Part shown: one piece after another, positions 17,093 through 25,599 of the stretch
Numbering within the stretch: the stretch's first letter is position 1
Layout of the letters: each line of letters begins with the position of its first letter
From: UBA2136 sp047635695
GTDB taxonomy: Bacteria; Pseudomonadota; Alphaproteobacteria; UBA2136
NCBI GenBank assembly: GCA_047635695.1
Contig: JBLILN010000009.1
Coordinates: forward strand, 7,986 to 71,985
DNA: 64,000 nucleotides
Direction of reading: 5' to 3'
Made by a program: the position numbers and the translations under genes
Notes under the pieces: model-generated
What the model was told of the DNA's origin: nothing
The model's database searches: none
What the model saw: only the letters and a program-made list of their open reading frames with translations

Positions 17093-18274
17093 ATGAAATT
17101 ATTTAATACAGCCATTTTATTGTTTTTAGCCCTGTTCGTGGTAACGCTTTTACCTGCGCAAGCGCAAGGCAATGAAGATGCCTTTAGTGTTAAAAATTAT
17201 GAGATTGTTTATAAATCTGGCAACGTTAAAACTTTTCGTGAAAAAGCGATAAAAAAAGCAACACATGACGCCTTTCCCAAACTTTTACGCCAACTTACAC
17301 CACATGAAACATGGGGTTTACATAGCCGTTTGCTCGAACATGTTAATTGGGACGAAGTATCATACAAAACCCACATTGTGTCAGAAGAAGGCCAACGTCA
17401 TTATAAAGCGGTGCTCGATGTTTATTACCGTGCAAAACCTGTAAAAGACCTACTCACACGTTTTAATATTCCTTATAGTGAACGCACGGGCGGTAAAGTG
17501 CTTATTTTGCCTGTTTTTGAATCTGCTGGCACAAAGCTGTTATGGGAAACGGTTAATCCCCTCAAGCCTATCGTCGCTGAAAATATGCGTACACATAGTT
17601 ACTTTGACTATGTTTTACCGACGGGTGATATTGCCGAAGTTACAAGCCTGAGCGCTGAAATGGCCTCGCTTGGGGCGGGTGACCTTATTTTAAATTTAGC
17701 CAAAAATTATGAAGCCACAGCGGCTGTTGTTTTTCACGCCAAAGTAGGTCAGCGTTTTAACCGTTATTATTTAGACGTCACGGCCTCATGGTATGAAAAA
17801 GGTCAATATGTTGAACCTTTGCTATTTTCAGCACCTATTGAAAATATCGCATTCGTTGCAGGCGAAATTGACTATGCCTCTATAAATTCCACCTTTAAAA
17901 TTGCTGTTGGCGATATACTTTCACGCTTAGGTAGCCACAAGCGTCAACAAGGGTTGGTTGAAGTAAATAAACCAGGGCGTGTGTTCCTGCGTTTTAAACC
18001 AGCAGATGCCCGTGACCTCGAAAAACTAAAAACAGCCGTTTCAGGTTTAAACACCATACGTGAATTTAAGTTGCGTGTTTTAAATGTGAAGGACAGTGTT
18101 TTTCAGGTTGATTTCTTTGGTGACAAGCAAAGCTTTAAACAGCAACTTCAAAAAATAAAACTTTCAGTGAATGAAACGTCAATGCCAATGGTTTGGAAGG
18201 TGCAGTTTATAAATGACCCTTTCCTTGGGCCTGTAGACTATGGTTTTGAATCGGACGAGGGACGCCTTGACTAG
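17093..18274 (+). CDS. DUF2066 family exported protein
   Basis: 393 residues with a clear Sec signal peptide (MKLFNTAILLFLALFVVTLL then PAQAQ). The DUF2066 family, often next to hda or purM in proteobacteria, is recognised by the EKAIKKATHDAFPKLLRQL segment and the GGKVLILPVFE block near residue 143. The function is not established; the family resembles periplasmic or lipoprotein-like factors. It overlaps the downstream hda by a few bases, so the two are coupled, matching the common alphaproteobacterial order. Confidence 0.8.
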   Translation: MKLFNTAILLFLALFVVTLLPAQAQGNEDAFSVKNYEIVYKSGNVKTFREKAIKKATHDAFPKLLRQLTPHETWGLHSRLLEHVNWDEVSYKTHIVSEEGQRHYKAVLDVYYRAKPVKDLLTRFNIPYSERTGGKVLILPVFESAGTKLLWETVNPLKPIVAENMRTHSYFDYVLPTGDIAEVTSLSAEMASLGAGDLILNLAKNYEATAAVVFHAKVGQRFNRYYLDVTASWYEKGQYVEPLLFSAPIENIAFVAGEIDYASINSTFKIAVGDILSRLGSHKRQQGLVEVNKPGRVFLRFKPADARDLEKLKTAVSGLNTIREFKLRVLNVKDSVFQVDFFGDKQSFKQQLQKIKLSVNETSMPMVWKVQFINDPFLGPVDYGFESDEGRLD

Positions 18275-18929
18275 CGAACGACAAATTTTATTATCCTTCC
18301 CTGAGCGCAAGGACTTTGCCTTAGAAAATTTCTTGGTATTACCTACCAATAACCTTGGTTATATGTCTGTGGGTCAATTCCCACAAATAGCGGGGGACGT
18401 GTTGGTTGTTTATGGTGAAAAGGGCGTCGGCAAAAGCCATTTGTTTTCAACTTATGTCGAACGTACAGGGGCTAAAATTTTAACGAAGTCTGAATTAAAG
18501 TTGCCGCTCGACCTTGACTATAACAACTTCGCTATTGACGGTATCGACGACCTTACAGAGGGCCAACAAGAGGCACTTTTCCACCTTTTTAATCATGTTA
18601 AATCATCAGCGGGAAGCTTGCTTGTGATAGCAAGGTCTGCCGTGGCGAAGATGGATATTTTAGCTGATTTGAAATCACGTTTACTCACAGCGCCTCAAAT
18701 TGAAATAGAACCCCCAAAGGACGTCCATCTAGAAGTCTTTTTGGTGAAATATGCGTCGGATAGGCAAATGTTTTTAGACCCTAAAGTGTCTAACTATATT
18801 CTTAAAAATTGTGAGCGTAATTTGTCACATATTGAAGCCATTGTTGCCAAGCTCGATAGTTTATCACTTGAACAAAAACGCAAAATTACCGTGCCGCTGG
18901 TGCGCCAAGTTTTTAACGCCCCACTTTAA
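18267..18929 (+). CDS. hda: DnaA-homologous regulatory inactivator Hda (HdaA-type)
   Basis: AAA+ protein that with the sliding clamp promotes hydrolysis of DnaA-ATP, limiting re-initiation of replication. The Walker A-type motif is YGEKGVGKSHLF, then FAIDGIDDL in the Walker B position; the C-terminal lid/sensor region contains FLVKYASDRQMFL and NLSHIEAIVAKLD, as in DnaA domain III. Start chosen at the TTG at 18267 because GAGGG lies 5 bp upstream and the protein then begins like known Hda; an ATG at 18240 has no ribosome site. It overlaps the DUF2066 gene by 8 bp. The hydrophobic QILLSF at the N-terminus may be the clamp-binding motif. Confidence 0.85.
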   Translation: MTSERQILLSFPERKDFALENFLVLPTNNLGYMSVGQFPQIAGDVLVVYGEKGVGKSHLFSTYVERTGAKILTKSELKLPLDLDYNNFAIDGIDDLTEGQQEALFHLFNHVKSSAGSLLVIARSAVAKMDILADLKSRLLTAPQIEIEPPKDVHLEVFLVKYASDRQMFLDPKVSNYILKNCERNLSHIEAIVAKLDSLSLEQKRKITVPLVRQVFNAPL

Positions 18930-19040
18930 TTTATCTATTTTGTATGGTGCATTTCCTGCGCTTATTTTATCACGATATATTTATAGCATTGCTGTTGTTT
19001 TGTTTACTTTAAGTCAAGCTTTTGTATATACTTGTTTCCC

Positions 19041-20528
19041 ATGAAATTAAACGCAAAACCAAAGTTTATTTACCCAAACGAAATAGCTCATAAAGAGGGG
19101 CGTTTTGCTGTGATCGACATTGGTTCAAGCACCATACGTCTTGTGGTTTACGACACAGGCATTTACCCACACCTCTTTTTAAACCATAAGGTGCGTACCA
19201 TGCTGGCCAAGGGTAAGGGGTCAGGGGTTTTTAACTTAGAAGCCGCACCGATGGAACGTACTTTAAGCGCGATTGAATGGTTCTTGTGGGTTTGTAAACA
19301 GTCGGCTGTTACAACAGTAGTTGCCACGGCAACAAGCGCTGTGCGAGAAGCTGAAAACGGTGATGAGTTTGTTAAAATGGTGCAAGAAAAAACAGGGCTT
19401 CACATCGAAGTTATTGGCGGTGAAGTTGAAGCACGTTTAAGCGCCCTTGGTGGTGTTACAAGCCTGCCCAACGCTTCAGGCGTTGTGATGGATCTTGGTG
19501 GCGGCAGTCTAGATATTTGTACGACAGAACGACAGGGTGATTTTGCTTCCTTACCACTCGGTGGCTTAAGCCTGCAAAAATTAAGCGACAATGACCCTTT
19601 TAAAGCGGTCGAAATTTTAAAAAAAGCACTAAGCGATGTTAACTGGATGGCCAATAAAAACAATTTCCGTGATCTCGTGGCTTTGGGTTCAGGTATGCGT
19701 TCTATTGCCAGTTTACATATGATAGAAACCGGATACCCTATGCATATTTTGCATGACTATAGTATATCAAAAGACGCGGCGATAGCCTACTGCGCTCAAT
19801 TTTTAAGAGGTGAAATTAGCGAAAAAGTTTCACATCTCGCCAAGGGCTATGAAGACATTATTCCATACCGTGCGGCCGCCTTAACGGCCATGCTAGAAGT
19901 GGGTGATTTTGACAGAGTACGTTTTGCATCATTTGGTATCCGTGAAGGTATTTTCTTTAGCCAAATCGAAAATGAAGGTGTGGGCGAAGACCCGCTTCTT
20001 TCATTCGCAAAGGACCTTGCCATAAGGGACGGCCGAGGCGCTGAATATGCCTTTTGCCTCGCACATTGGGCGCATGAAATATTACCGACGATGCCGCCAC
20101 GCTTACTGCAAGTAGCGGCGTTATTTGCCGATGTTGCATGGCGTGAGCAATATGCTTACCGCGCGTCTTCTGCTTTTGAAATTGTTTACGGCGGTTCGTT
20201 TGTGTCTTGTTCACATAAAGACAGGGCAAAGTTGGCACTCATAGCATACTTCACCCACGCGGATGAACTTGAAGACTGTCATTTTAGCCGCATAAAGGGC
20301 CTTGTCTCGGACACCGATATGGCTAAAGCCAAAATAGTGGGCGCACTTTTCCACCTCGCGGCATTTTTAGACCCAGGTGCGAAGGGCATGTTGTCTGATT
20401 TTACACTGCAAAAACAGAGCGGTGGTTGCTTCAGCCTTGAAGGTCCAGCGCCATTCATGCGTATGGAGAGTGAGTCGGTTGCGAAAAGGTTAGAAATTTT
20501 AAATAAGACACTGGCTTCTCAACGCTGA
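19041..20528 (+). CDS. ppx: Ppx/GppA phosphatase family protein (exopolyphosphatase / pppGpp phosphatase)
   Basis: Actin-like ATPase-fold phosphatase hydrolysing polyphosphate or pppGpp. Phosphate motifs are present: FAVIDIGSSTIRLVVYD (phosphate 1), VATATSAVREAEN, and GVVMDLGGGSLDI (phosphate 2). The start is taken at the ATG at 19041; a TTG at 19032 is also in frame. About 495 residues, within the family range, with a C-terminal helical HD-like region. In alphaproteobacteria ppx commonly sits near hda and ppk; ppk is not visible here. Whether polyP or pppGpp is the main substrate cannot be decided. Confidence 0.9.
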   Translation: MKLNAKPKFIYPNEIAHKEGRFAVIDIGSSTIRLVVYDTGIYPHLFLNHKVRTMLAKGKGSGVFNLEAAPMERTLSAIEWFLWVCKQSAVTTVVATATSAVREAENGDEFVKMVQEKTGLHIEVIGGEVEARLSALGGVTSLPNASGVVMDLGGGSLDICTTERQGDFASLPLGGLSLQKLSDNDPFKAVEILKKALSDVNWMANKNNFRDLVALGSGMRSIASLHMIETGYPMHILHDYSISKDAAIAYCAQFLRGEISEKVSHLAKGYEDIIPYRAAALTAMLEVGDFDRVRFASFGIREGIFFSQIENEGVGEDPLLSFAKDLAIRDGRGAEYAFCLAHWAHEILPTMPPRLLQVAALFADVAWREQYAYRASSAFEIVYGGSFVSCSHKDRAKLALIAYFTHADELEDCHFSRIKGLVSDTDMAKAKIVGALFHLAAFLDPGAKGMLSDFTLQKQSGGCFSLEGPAPFMRMESESVAKRLEILNKTLASQR

Positions 20529-20572
20529 AAATCATATACTCTAAAAAATGTAAAAATTGCTAGAGGCTTATA

Positions 20573-21964
20573 ATGAAACGTTTACTGCTTGTTCTTTCTA
20601 TTCTAACTTTAATATCTGGCACCAGTGCCGCCCGTGAAAATATGATGGCCTTGCGCACAAGTTTTTCAGACACGGTTAAAACGGCTTCCCCTGCGGTGGT
20701 TAATATTTTCACAGAAAAAGAAGTGGCAACACGTACATTTAATCCTTTTTTTAACGACCCTCTCTTCAACCGTTTTATGCAAGGCGGCATGCAAAGAAAC
20801 CTTAAAAAACGTATCGAGCGTTCTCTGGGTTCTGGCGTTGTGGTCACAGAAGACGGTTACATTGTTACCAATTACCATGTTGTGGCAGACGCTAAGTCTA
20901 TTCGTGTGGTCTTTAGTGACCGCTCTGAATATGCCGCTGAATTTATTGCCGCCGACAAAAGCACTGACATCGCCGTAATGCGTATCATTCTAGAAGAAGG
21001 CCAAGAAGCGACATTTAATTATGTCAACTTTTCCGATAGTGACGCCATTGAAGTGGGGGATATTGTTTTAGCCCTTGGTAACCCATACGGTGTTGGCCAA
21101 AGTGTCAGCATGGGTATTATTAGTGCCACGGGTCGTAGCAACCTTGGTACGGGTGAATATGAAAACTTCATTCAAACCGACGCTGCCATTAACCCTGGTA
21201 ACAGTGGTGGTGCCTTGGTTGACAGTGACGGTAACCTTGTGGGTGTTAGCACGGCTATTTATTCAAAATCGGGCGGCAGCCAAGGTATTGGTTTCGCTAT
21301 TCCTGCCAACTCAGTGCGTGTTACTTTAAACAGTGTGCTCACAACGGGTAAAATTACAAGGCCTTGGTTTGGCGCAGACGGACAAGACGTTACAGCCGAC
21401 CTTGCCAAGCAACTTGAACTGGGTGAACCAGCAGGTGTGTTGATTAATGAAATTGTACCTGGTAGCCCCGCGGCAGAATCTAACCTAGAAATTGGCGATA
21501 TTGTTTTGAGTTTTGCAGGCCATAACGTGGACGATATGCGTCAACTAAATGCACGTATCGCATCGTCATTTGTTGGTGAAAAGTATGAACTTGGCGTTTG
21601 GCGCGAAGGACAAAAATATGTTTCAGAACTTATGTTGGGCGCACTGCCCGATAGACGCACAGACGAACAATATACCGTGCGTGGCTCAAATCCTCTTGCA
21701 GGATTTACCTTTGAACCGCTTTCACCAGCATTAAGTGATGACCTTGGTTTAGCTTTAACAACGAAGGGTATCACTGTCATCGCAACACCAACTCAAAAAG
21801 GTTTTGGTATGGTCGACTTAAACGATGGTGACGTACTTGTTTCTGTTAACAAGAAAAATATCCATACCATTAAAGACCTACAAACAGCCGTAAGTCGCCG
21901 CCCATCCAGTTGGCAGATTATTTATAAACGTGACGGTAAAATGCACAGGGTTATTATAAAATAA
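20573..21964 (+). CDS. Periplasmic serine protease of the HtrA/DegP/DegQ family
   Basis: ATP-independent periplasmic protease/chaperone. A signal peptide (residues 1-20) is followed by the trypsin-like domain with the full triad: His102 (NYHVVAD), Asp132 (STDIAVM) and Ser211 (NPGNSGGAL). Two PDZ domains follow, one near 275-350 (PAGVLINEIVPGSPA) and a more degenerate one near 375-460 (KGITVIATPTQKG). Length 463 is typical of Do-like proteases. Its stop codon overlaps the rarA start by one base (TAATG), so it is coupled to the downstream genes. Confidence 0.93.
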   Translation: MKRLLLVLSILTLISGTSAARENMMALRTSFSDTVKTASPAVVNIFTEKEVATRTFNPFFNDPLFNRFMQGGMQRNLKKRIERSLGSGVVVTEDGYIVTNYHVVADAKSIRVVFSDRSEYAAEFIAADKSTDIAVMRIILEEGQEATFNYVNFSDSDAIEVGDIVLALGNPYGVGQSVSMGIISATGRSNLGTGEYENFIQTDAAINPGNSGGALVDSDGNLVGVSTAIYSKSGGSQGIGFAIPANSVRVTLNSVLTTGKITRPWFGADGQDVTADLAKQLELGEPAGVLINEIVPGSPAAESNLEIGDIVLSFAGHNVDDMRQLNARIASSFVGEKYELGVWREGQKYVSELMLGALPDRRTDEQYTVRGSNPLAGFTFEPLSPALSDDLGLALTTKGITVIATPTQKGFGMVDLNDGDVLVSVNKKNIHTIKDLQTAVSRRPSSWQIIYKRDGKMHRVIIK

Positions 21965-23232
21965 TGAGTTTATTCGCCAAGGGTAAAGTGCCACTCGCCG
22001 AAGAAATGCGCCCCCGTGCCATTGACGGTGTTTACGGTCAGTCACACATACTGGGCGACGAGGGGGTTCTTTCTCGTATTATGGCTTCGGGGCAACCTGT
22101 GTCCCTCCTTTTTTGGGGGCCACCAGGCTGCGGTAAAACAACCCTTGCTAAAATTTACGCCGATAGTTTTGACGCGCATTTTGAACAAATAAGTGCTGTC
22201 TTTAGTGGCGTGGCCGATATTAAACGCTTGGTGAGTGAAGCGATAAAACGCCATGAAATGGGCGACCTCACAGTTTTGTTTGTCGACGAAATTCACCGCT
22301 TTAATAAATCACAACAAGACGCTTTTTTACCTTATGTTGAAAGTGGTGTTATTATTTTAGTAGGCGCAACCACTGAAAACCCTTCGTTTGAACTCAATGC
22401 AGCGCTTCTTTCACGCGTACAAGTTTTAACGCTGAACAGTTTAGACGATAAAGCTTTAAGCGAAATGTTAAGCACGGTTGAAGCTGAAAAAGGCGCTTTA
22501 CCCGTCACAGCAGAAGCTAAAAAGGCTTTGCTTAACTTAGGATCGGGTGACGGCCGTTATTTTTTAGGTTTAATTGAAACTATTTACGCAACGGCAGGGG
22601 GAAAACCCTTCGACGTTGTAGGCTTAAAGAAAATATTAGGCCGCAAAATGGCCAAGTACGACAAAGACGGTGAAGCCCACTACGATATGATATCCACCTT
22701 CCATAAAGCCATCAGAGGTAGTGATACCGACGGTGCTTTGTACTGGCTTGCCCGCATGATAGACGGTGGCGAAGACCCTTTATATATTGGCCGCAGGCTT
22801 ATTCGTATGGCATCAGAAGAAATTGCCATGGCCGACCCACATGCTTTATTGCAATGCACTGCCGCTGTGGAATCATACAAACAACTCGGCTCTCCAGAAG
22901 GTGAATTAATGTTGGCTCAAGCCGTTGTTTACTTGGCGCTAGCACCCAAAAGCAATGCCGTTTACATGGCATGGAACGAAGCCTTGGCTACAGCCAAACG
23001 TACCAATGACCTTGAAGCGCCAATGTTTTCACGTAATGCACCCACAAAACTCATGAAAGACTTAGGCTATAACGAAGGTTATCAATATGATCACGACAGT
23101 GCCAATGCTTTTTCAGGGCAAAATTACTTTCCCAGTAAATTACCAAGACAAAATTTTTACCGCCCGAATGAGCGAGGTTTCGAACGTGAAATGATGAAGC
23201 GTTTAGAATATTTTGAAGGAAAACGTAAATGA
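21964..23232 (+). CDS. rarA: Replication-associated recombination protein A (MgsA/RarA AAA+ ATPase)
   Basis: Clamp-loader-like AAA+ ATPase acting at stalled forks, homologous to yeast Mgs1. Walker A GPPGCGKTT at residues 52-60, Walker B LFVDEIHRFNKSQQDAFLPYVE near 105, sensor GATTENPSFELNAALLSR, and the C-terminal tetramerisation region with KAIRGSDTDGALYWLARM and PLYIGRRLIRMASE. Length 422 is normal. It overlaps htrA by one base upstream and the hydrolase gene by four bases downstream. Confidence 0.96.
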   Translation: MSLFAKGKVPLAEEMRPRAIDGVYGQSHILGDEGVLSRIMASGQPVSLLFWGPPGCGKTTLAKIYADSFDAHFEQISAVFSGVADIKRLVSEAIKRHEMGDLTVLFVDEIHRFNKSQQDAFLPYVESGVIILVGATTENPSFELNAALLSRVQVLTLNSLDDKALSEMLSTVEAEKGALPVTAEAKKALLNLGSGDGRYFLGLIETIYATAGGKPFDVVGLKKILGRKMAKYDKDGEAHYDMISTFHKAIRGSDTDGALYWLARMIDGGEDPLYIGRRLIRMASEEIAMADPHALLQCTAAVESYKQLGSPEGELMLAQAVVYLALAPKSNAVYMAWNEALATAKRTNDLEAPMFSRNAPTKLMKDLGYNEGYQYDHDSANAFSGQNYFPSKLPRQNFYRPNERGFEREMMKRLEYFEGKRK

Positions 23233-24056
23233 AGAAAATGAAACACATCAGTAAGTATTTCGAGTTTTATGATCATGGTTGCGCAGCCGACGCTCAAACA
23301 GTTGTCTTTTTGCCGGGTGTTGCTTGCAGTACTTGGATGTTCCGCGATGCTGTTAAGCAATTTTTGCCAAATTATAAAGTGGTACTTTTTAATAACCCAT
23401 GCACGGGGGAAACGGGCACACCCTTTAATTTAACGGTACCTAAAATTGCAGGCATGGTGGCACAGGTTTTACAGCACCTTAACCTTAAAAATTGTACAGT
23501 TGTTGGCCACTCAATGGGGGGTTATACTACACAACAGCTTACGCAGTTGGCACCTGAATTGGTTAAAAGAATTGTCCTTGTTTCAACATCATGCGGTGGT
23601 TCTTTCACCAGACGTGAAATGAAACGCCTGTTTAAAGACCTTGGCGCCGACTTTTGGAAACGCCGCAGAAACTTTTTAGACGAACCCGAAGAAGCGATAA
23701 ACTATGTCTTTTCAGAAAGTTTTATGAAGAGCCATTGGGTCGATTATAAAATATTTGCCCACCGTTTTCATGATTTAAAACCAAGGCAAAGTGTTGTTGC
23801 TCGGCACTTTATTTGCGCCAGCCGTTTTTCTTCTGAAGGCTTTTTAGAAAAAATAGATGTACCAACACTTGTTATTCATGGTAATGAGGACAACTTAATA
23901 GATATTGAAGGTGGCCAAATACTGGCAAAAAGTATACCTTTAGCCAGATATTTAGAAGTTGAGAAGTGCGGACATTTCCCAATGATAGAGCGTAAAGAAT
24001 TTTATAAAGACATTATTGCCTTCATGGAAGGCAAAAAGATTGGAAAAGAAATATGA
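23229..24056 (+). CDS. Alpha/beta hydrolase
   Basis: 275-residue hydrolase of the alpha/beta fold. Nucleophile elbow GHSMGG with Ser95, likely acid in VIHGNEDNLID near 222, and catalytic His in KCGHFPMIER near 250; the oxyanion segment is FLPGVACSTWMF. Substrate unknown; the fold covers esterases, haloperoxidase-like enzymes and lactonases. It overlaps rarA and the rluC-like gene by four bases each (ATGA), so it is embedded in the same operon. Confidence 0.85.
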   Translation: MKKMKHISKYFEFYDHGCAADAQTVVFLPGVACSTWMFRDAVKQFLPNYKVVLFNNPCTGETGTPFNLTVPKIAGMVAQVLQHLNLKNCTVVGHSMGGYTTQQLTQLAPELVKRIVLVSTSCGGSFTRREMKRLFKDLGADFWKRRRNFLDEPEEAINYVFSESFMKSHWVDYKIFAHRFHDLKPRQSVVARHFICASRFSSEGFLEKIDVPTLVIHGNEDNLIDIEGGQILAKSIPLARYLEVEKCGHFPMIERKEFYKDIIAFMEGKKIGKEI

Positions 24057-25030
24057 CGGACGACGTTAAAAAAACAAGCGAAGTAACCTTTTTAAAAATT
24101 AATAAATTATTAGAAGGTTCAAGGCTTGATAAACTTTTAATCGAGAAGTATCCACTGGCCAGTTTTGGTACGGTGCAAAAGCTTTGTCGTAAAGGACAAA
24201 TCCGCATTGACGGCAAACGTGTTAAAGGTAACGAACGTGTGGTCGTGGGGCAAGAGGTGCGCATTCCGCCTGCTTTCACCGTTGAAGGCGAAGAACCTCA
24301 AGAAAAGAAAAAGTACGTTTATCACCTGTCAACTCAAGACAAACACGATATTGAAAATATGACCATTTTCGAAGATAAAGAAATTATTGTTATTAACAAG
24401 CCTTACGGCTTACCAGTACAAGCAGGCAGTGGCCATTCTAAAAGTATTGACCGTATGTTTGAAGCAAATACACGCAAAGACGAAAAGCCAAAACTGGTGC
24501 ACCGTATTGATAAAACAACAACAGGTTTGCTTATTCTTGCCAAAACAAAAGACATGGCAACAACACTTTCAAATCAATTTAAAAACCGTAAAGTTAAAAA
24601 AACATACTGGGCCATTGTTAAGGGCCGCGTGAGAGACCTTGAAGGTACGATCAAAACATCTATGGAAAAAATAGAAGTTGAAGGTAAAGAAAAAATGGCG
24701 ACCAAAGGTGGCTACGAAAAATTTGCTGAAACATCATATAAGGTAATGGACAGCGCGGGTGTTTATCATTGGCTAGAAGTTTACCCTAAAACAGGTCGTA
24801 AACACCAAATTCGTGTGCATTTGGAATCTATCGGCTTACCGATTGTCGGCGATATTAAATATGGTGGTGCACGCCTTAAAGGTGACGAGCAAATACCAGC
24901 GGGCAAGTTATTTTTGCATGCCAGAGCTATCAACCTTGAATTTGCAGGTGGTCGAAATAGATACTTCAAGGCAGAAATTCCAGCACACTTTAAAAAAGTG
25001 TTTAGCATGATGGAATGGAAAGAAAAATAA
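24053..25030 (+). CDS. rluC: Ribosomal large-subunit pseudouridine synthase, RluC/RluD family
   Basis: Converts uridines in 23S rRNA to pseudouridine. N-terminal S4 RNA-binding domain (about residues 18-80, with GSRLDKLLIEKYP and LCRKGQIRIDGKRV), then the catalytic domain with Asp153 in LVHRIDKTTTGLLILAKT and the late KTGRKHQIRVHL segment. Length 325 suits RluC, which modifies positions in the 950-2580 region of 23S rRNA in E. coli. RluC versus RluD cannot be separated by eye. Last gene of the tightly overlapping htrA-rarA-hydrolase set. Confidence 0.9.
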   Translation: MTDDVKKTSEVTFLKINKLLEGSRLDKLLIEKYPLASFGTVQKLCRKGQIRIDGKRVKGNERVVVGQEVRIPPAFTVEGEEPQEKKKYVYHLSTQDKHDIENMTIFEDKEIIVINKPYGLPVQAGSGHSKSIDRMFEANTRKDEKPKLVHRIDKTTTGLLILAKTKDMATTLSNQFKNRKVKKTYWAIVKGRVRDLEGTIKTSMEKIEVEGKEKMATKGGYEKFAETSYKVMDSAGVYHWLEVYPKTGRKHQIRVHLESIGLPIVGDIKYGGARLKGDEQIPAGKLFLHARAINLEFAGGRNRYFKAEIPAHFKKVFSMMEWKEK

Positions 25031-25101
25031 GCCATAATTATGGCCGCGCATTTTAATTTCATGTAGGATTTATTCTCAATAATAAGTAGGAAGTATTTGA
25101 A

Positions 25102-25575
25102 ATGAAGTTGATTGTTTTTGATGTAAGTGGCACCTTGCACGACGATGCACCATTTTCTCCGATGTATGATGGTATGAAGGAACTGATCGTGCAACTTCAT
25201 AGTTCAGGTGTTTTAGTGGCGCTGGCAACAAACCTGTCACGCGCAGGTATTAATAGGTTTATCAGTAGTAATGGCCTTGCTGAATATTTAGCAGCCGACA
25301 TTACTTTAAGTGAAGCCGCACCCAAACCAAACCCAGAAATGCTTGAAACTGTTATTTTATCGGCGGGCGCTGACAAAGAGAACACCTTGATGGTGGGCGA
25401 CAGTGGCGGTGATATTTACATGGCAAAGCAAGCAAAAGTAAAGTCTTGTGCTGTCAAATGGCAAGGGGAATGGCGCAGTTCTGTTTTAATGGAAAACCCT
25501 GAATATAAAGTTGAAACTTTAGACGAATTGTGTCACATTCTAAGTCAATTTACTGGTAAAAAAATAACAACTTAA
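25102..25575 (+). CDS. HAD-like hydrolase with a variant motif I
   Basis: 157 residues of HAD fold. Motif I reads FDVSGTLHDD: the nucleophile Asp7 is kept, but the general acid Asp two residues later is Ser9. Motif II fits LVALATNLSRAG, motif III lysine is in EAAPKPNPEML, and motif IV is LMVGDSGGDIYMAKQA with both acids. Enzymes lacking the second Asp (for example P-type ATPases and phosphonatases) have changed chemistry, so this may not be an ordinary phosphatase. The small cap suggests a phosphoglycolate-phosphatase-like ancestor. RBS aggaag precedes the ATG. Confidence 0.85.
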   Translation: MKLIVFDVSGTLHDDAPFSPMYDGMKELIVQLHSSGVLVALATNLSRAGINRFISSNGLAEYLAADITLSEAAPKPNPEMLETVILSAGADKENTLMVGDSGGDIYMAKQAKVKSCAVKWQGEWRSSVLMENPEYKVETLDELCHILSQFTGKKITT

Positions 25576-25599
25576 CCCCGCTAAAGGTCTATATTCCAC

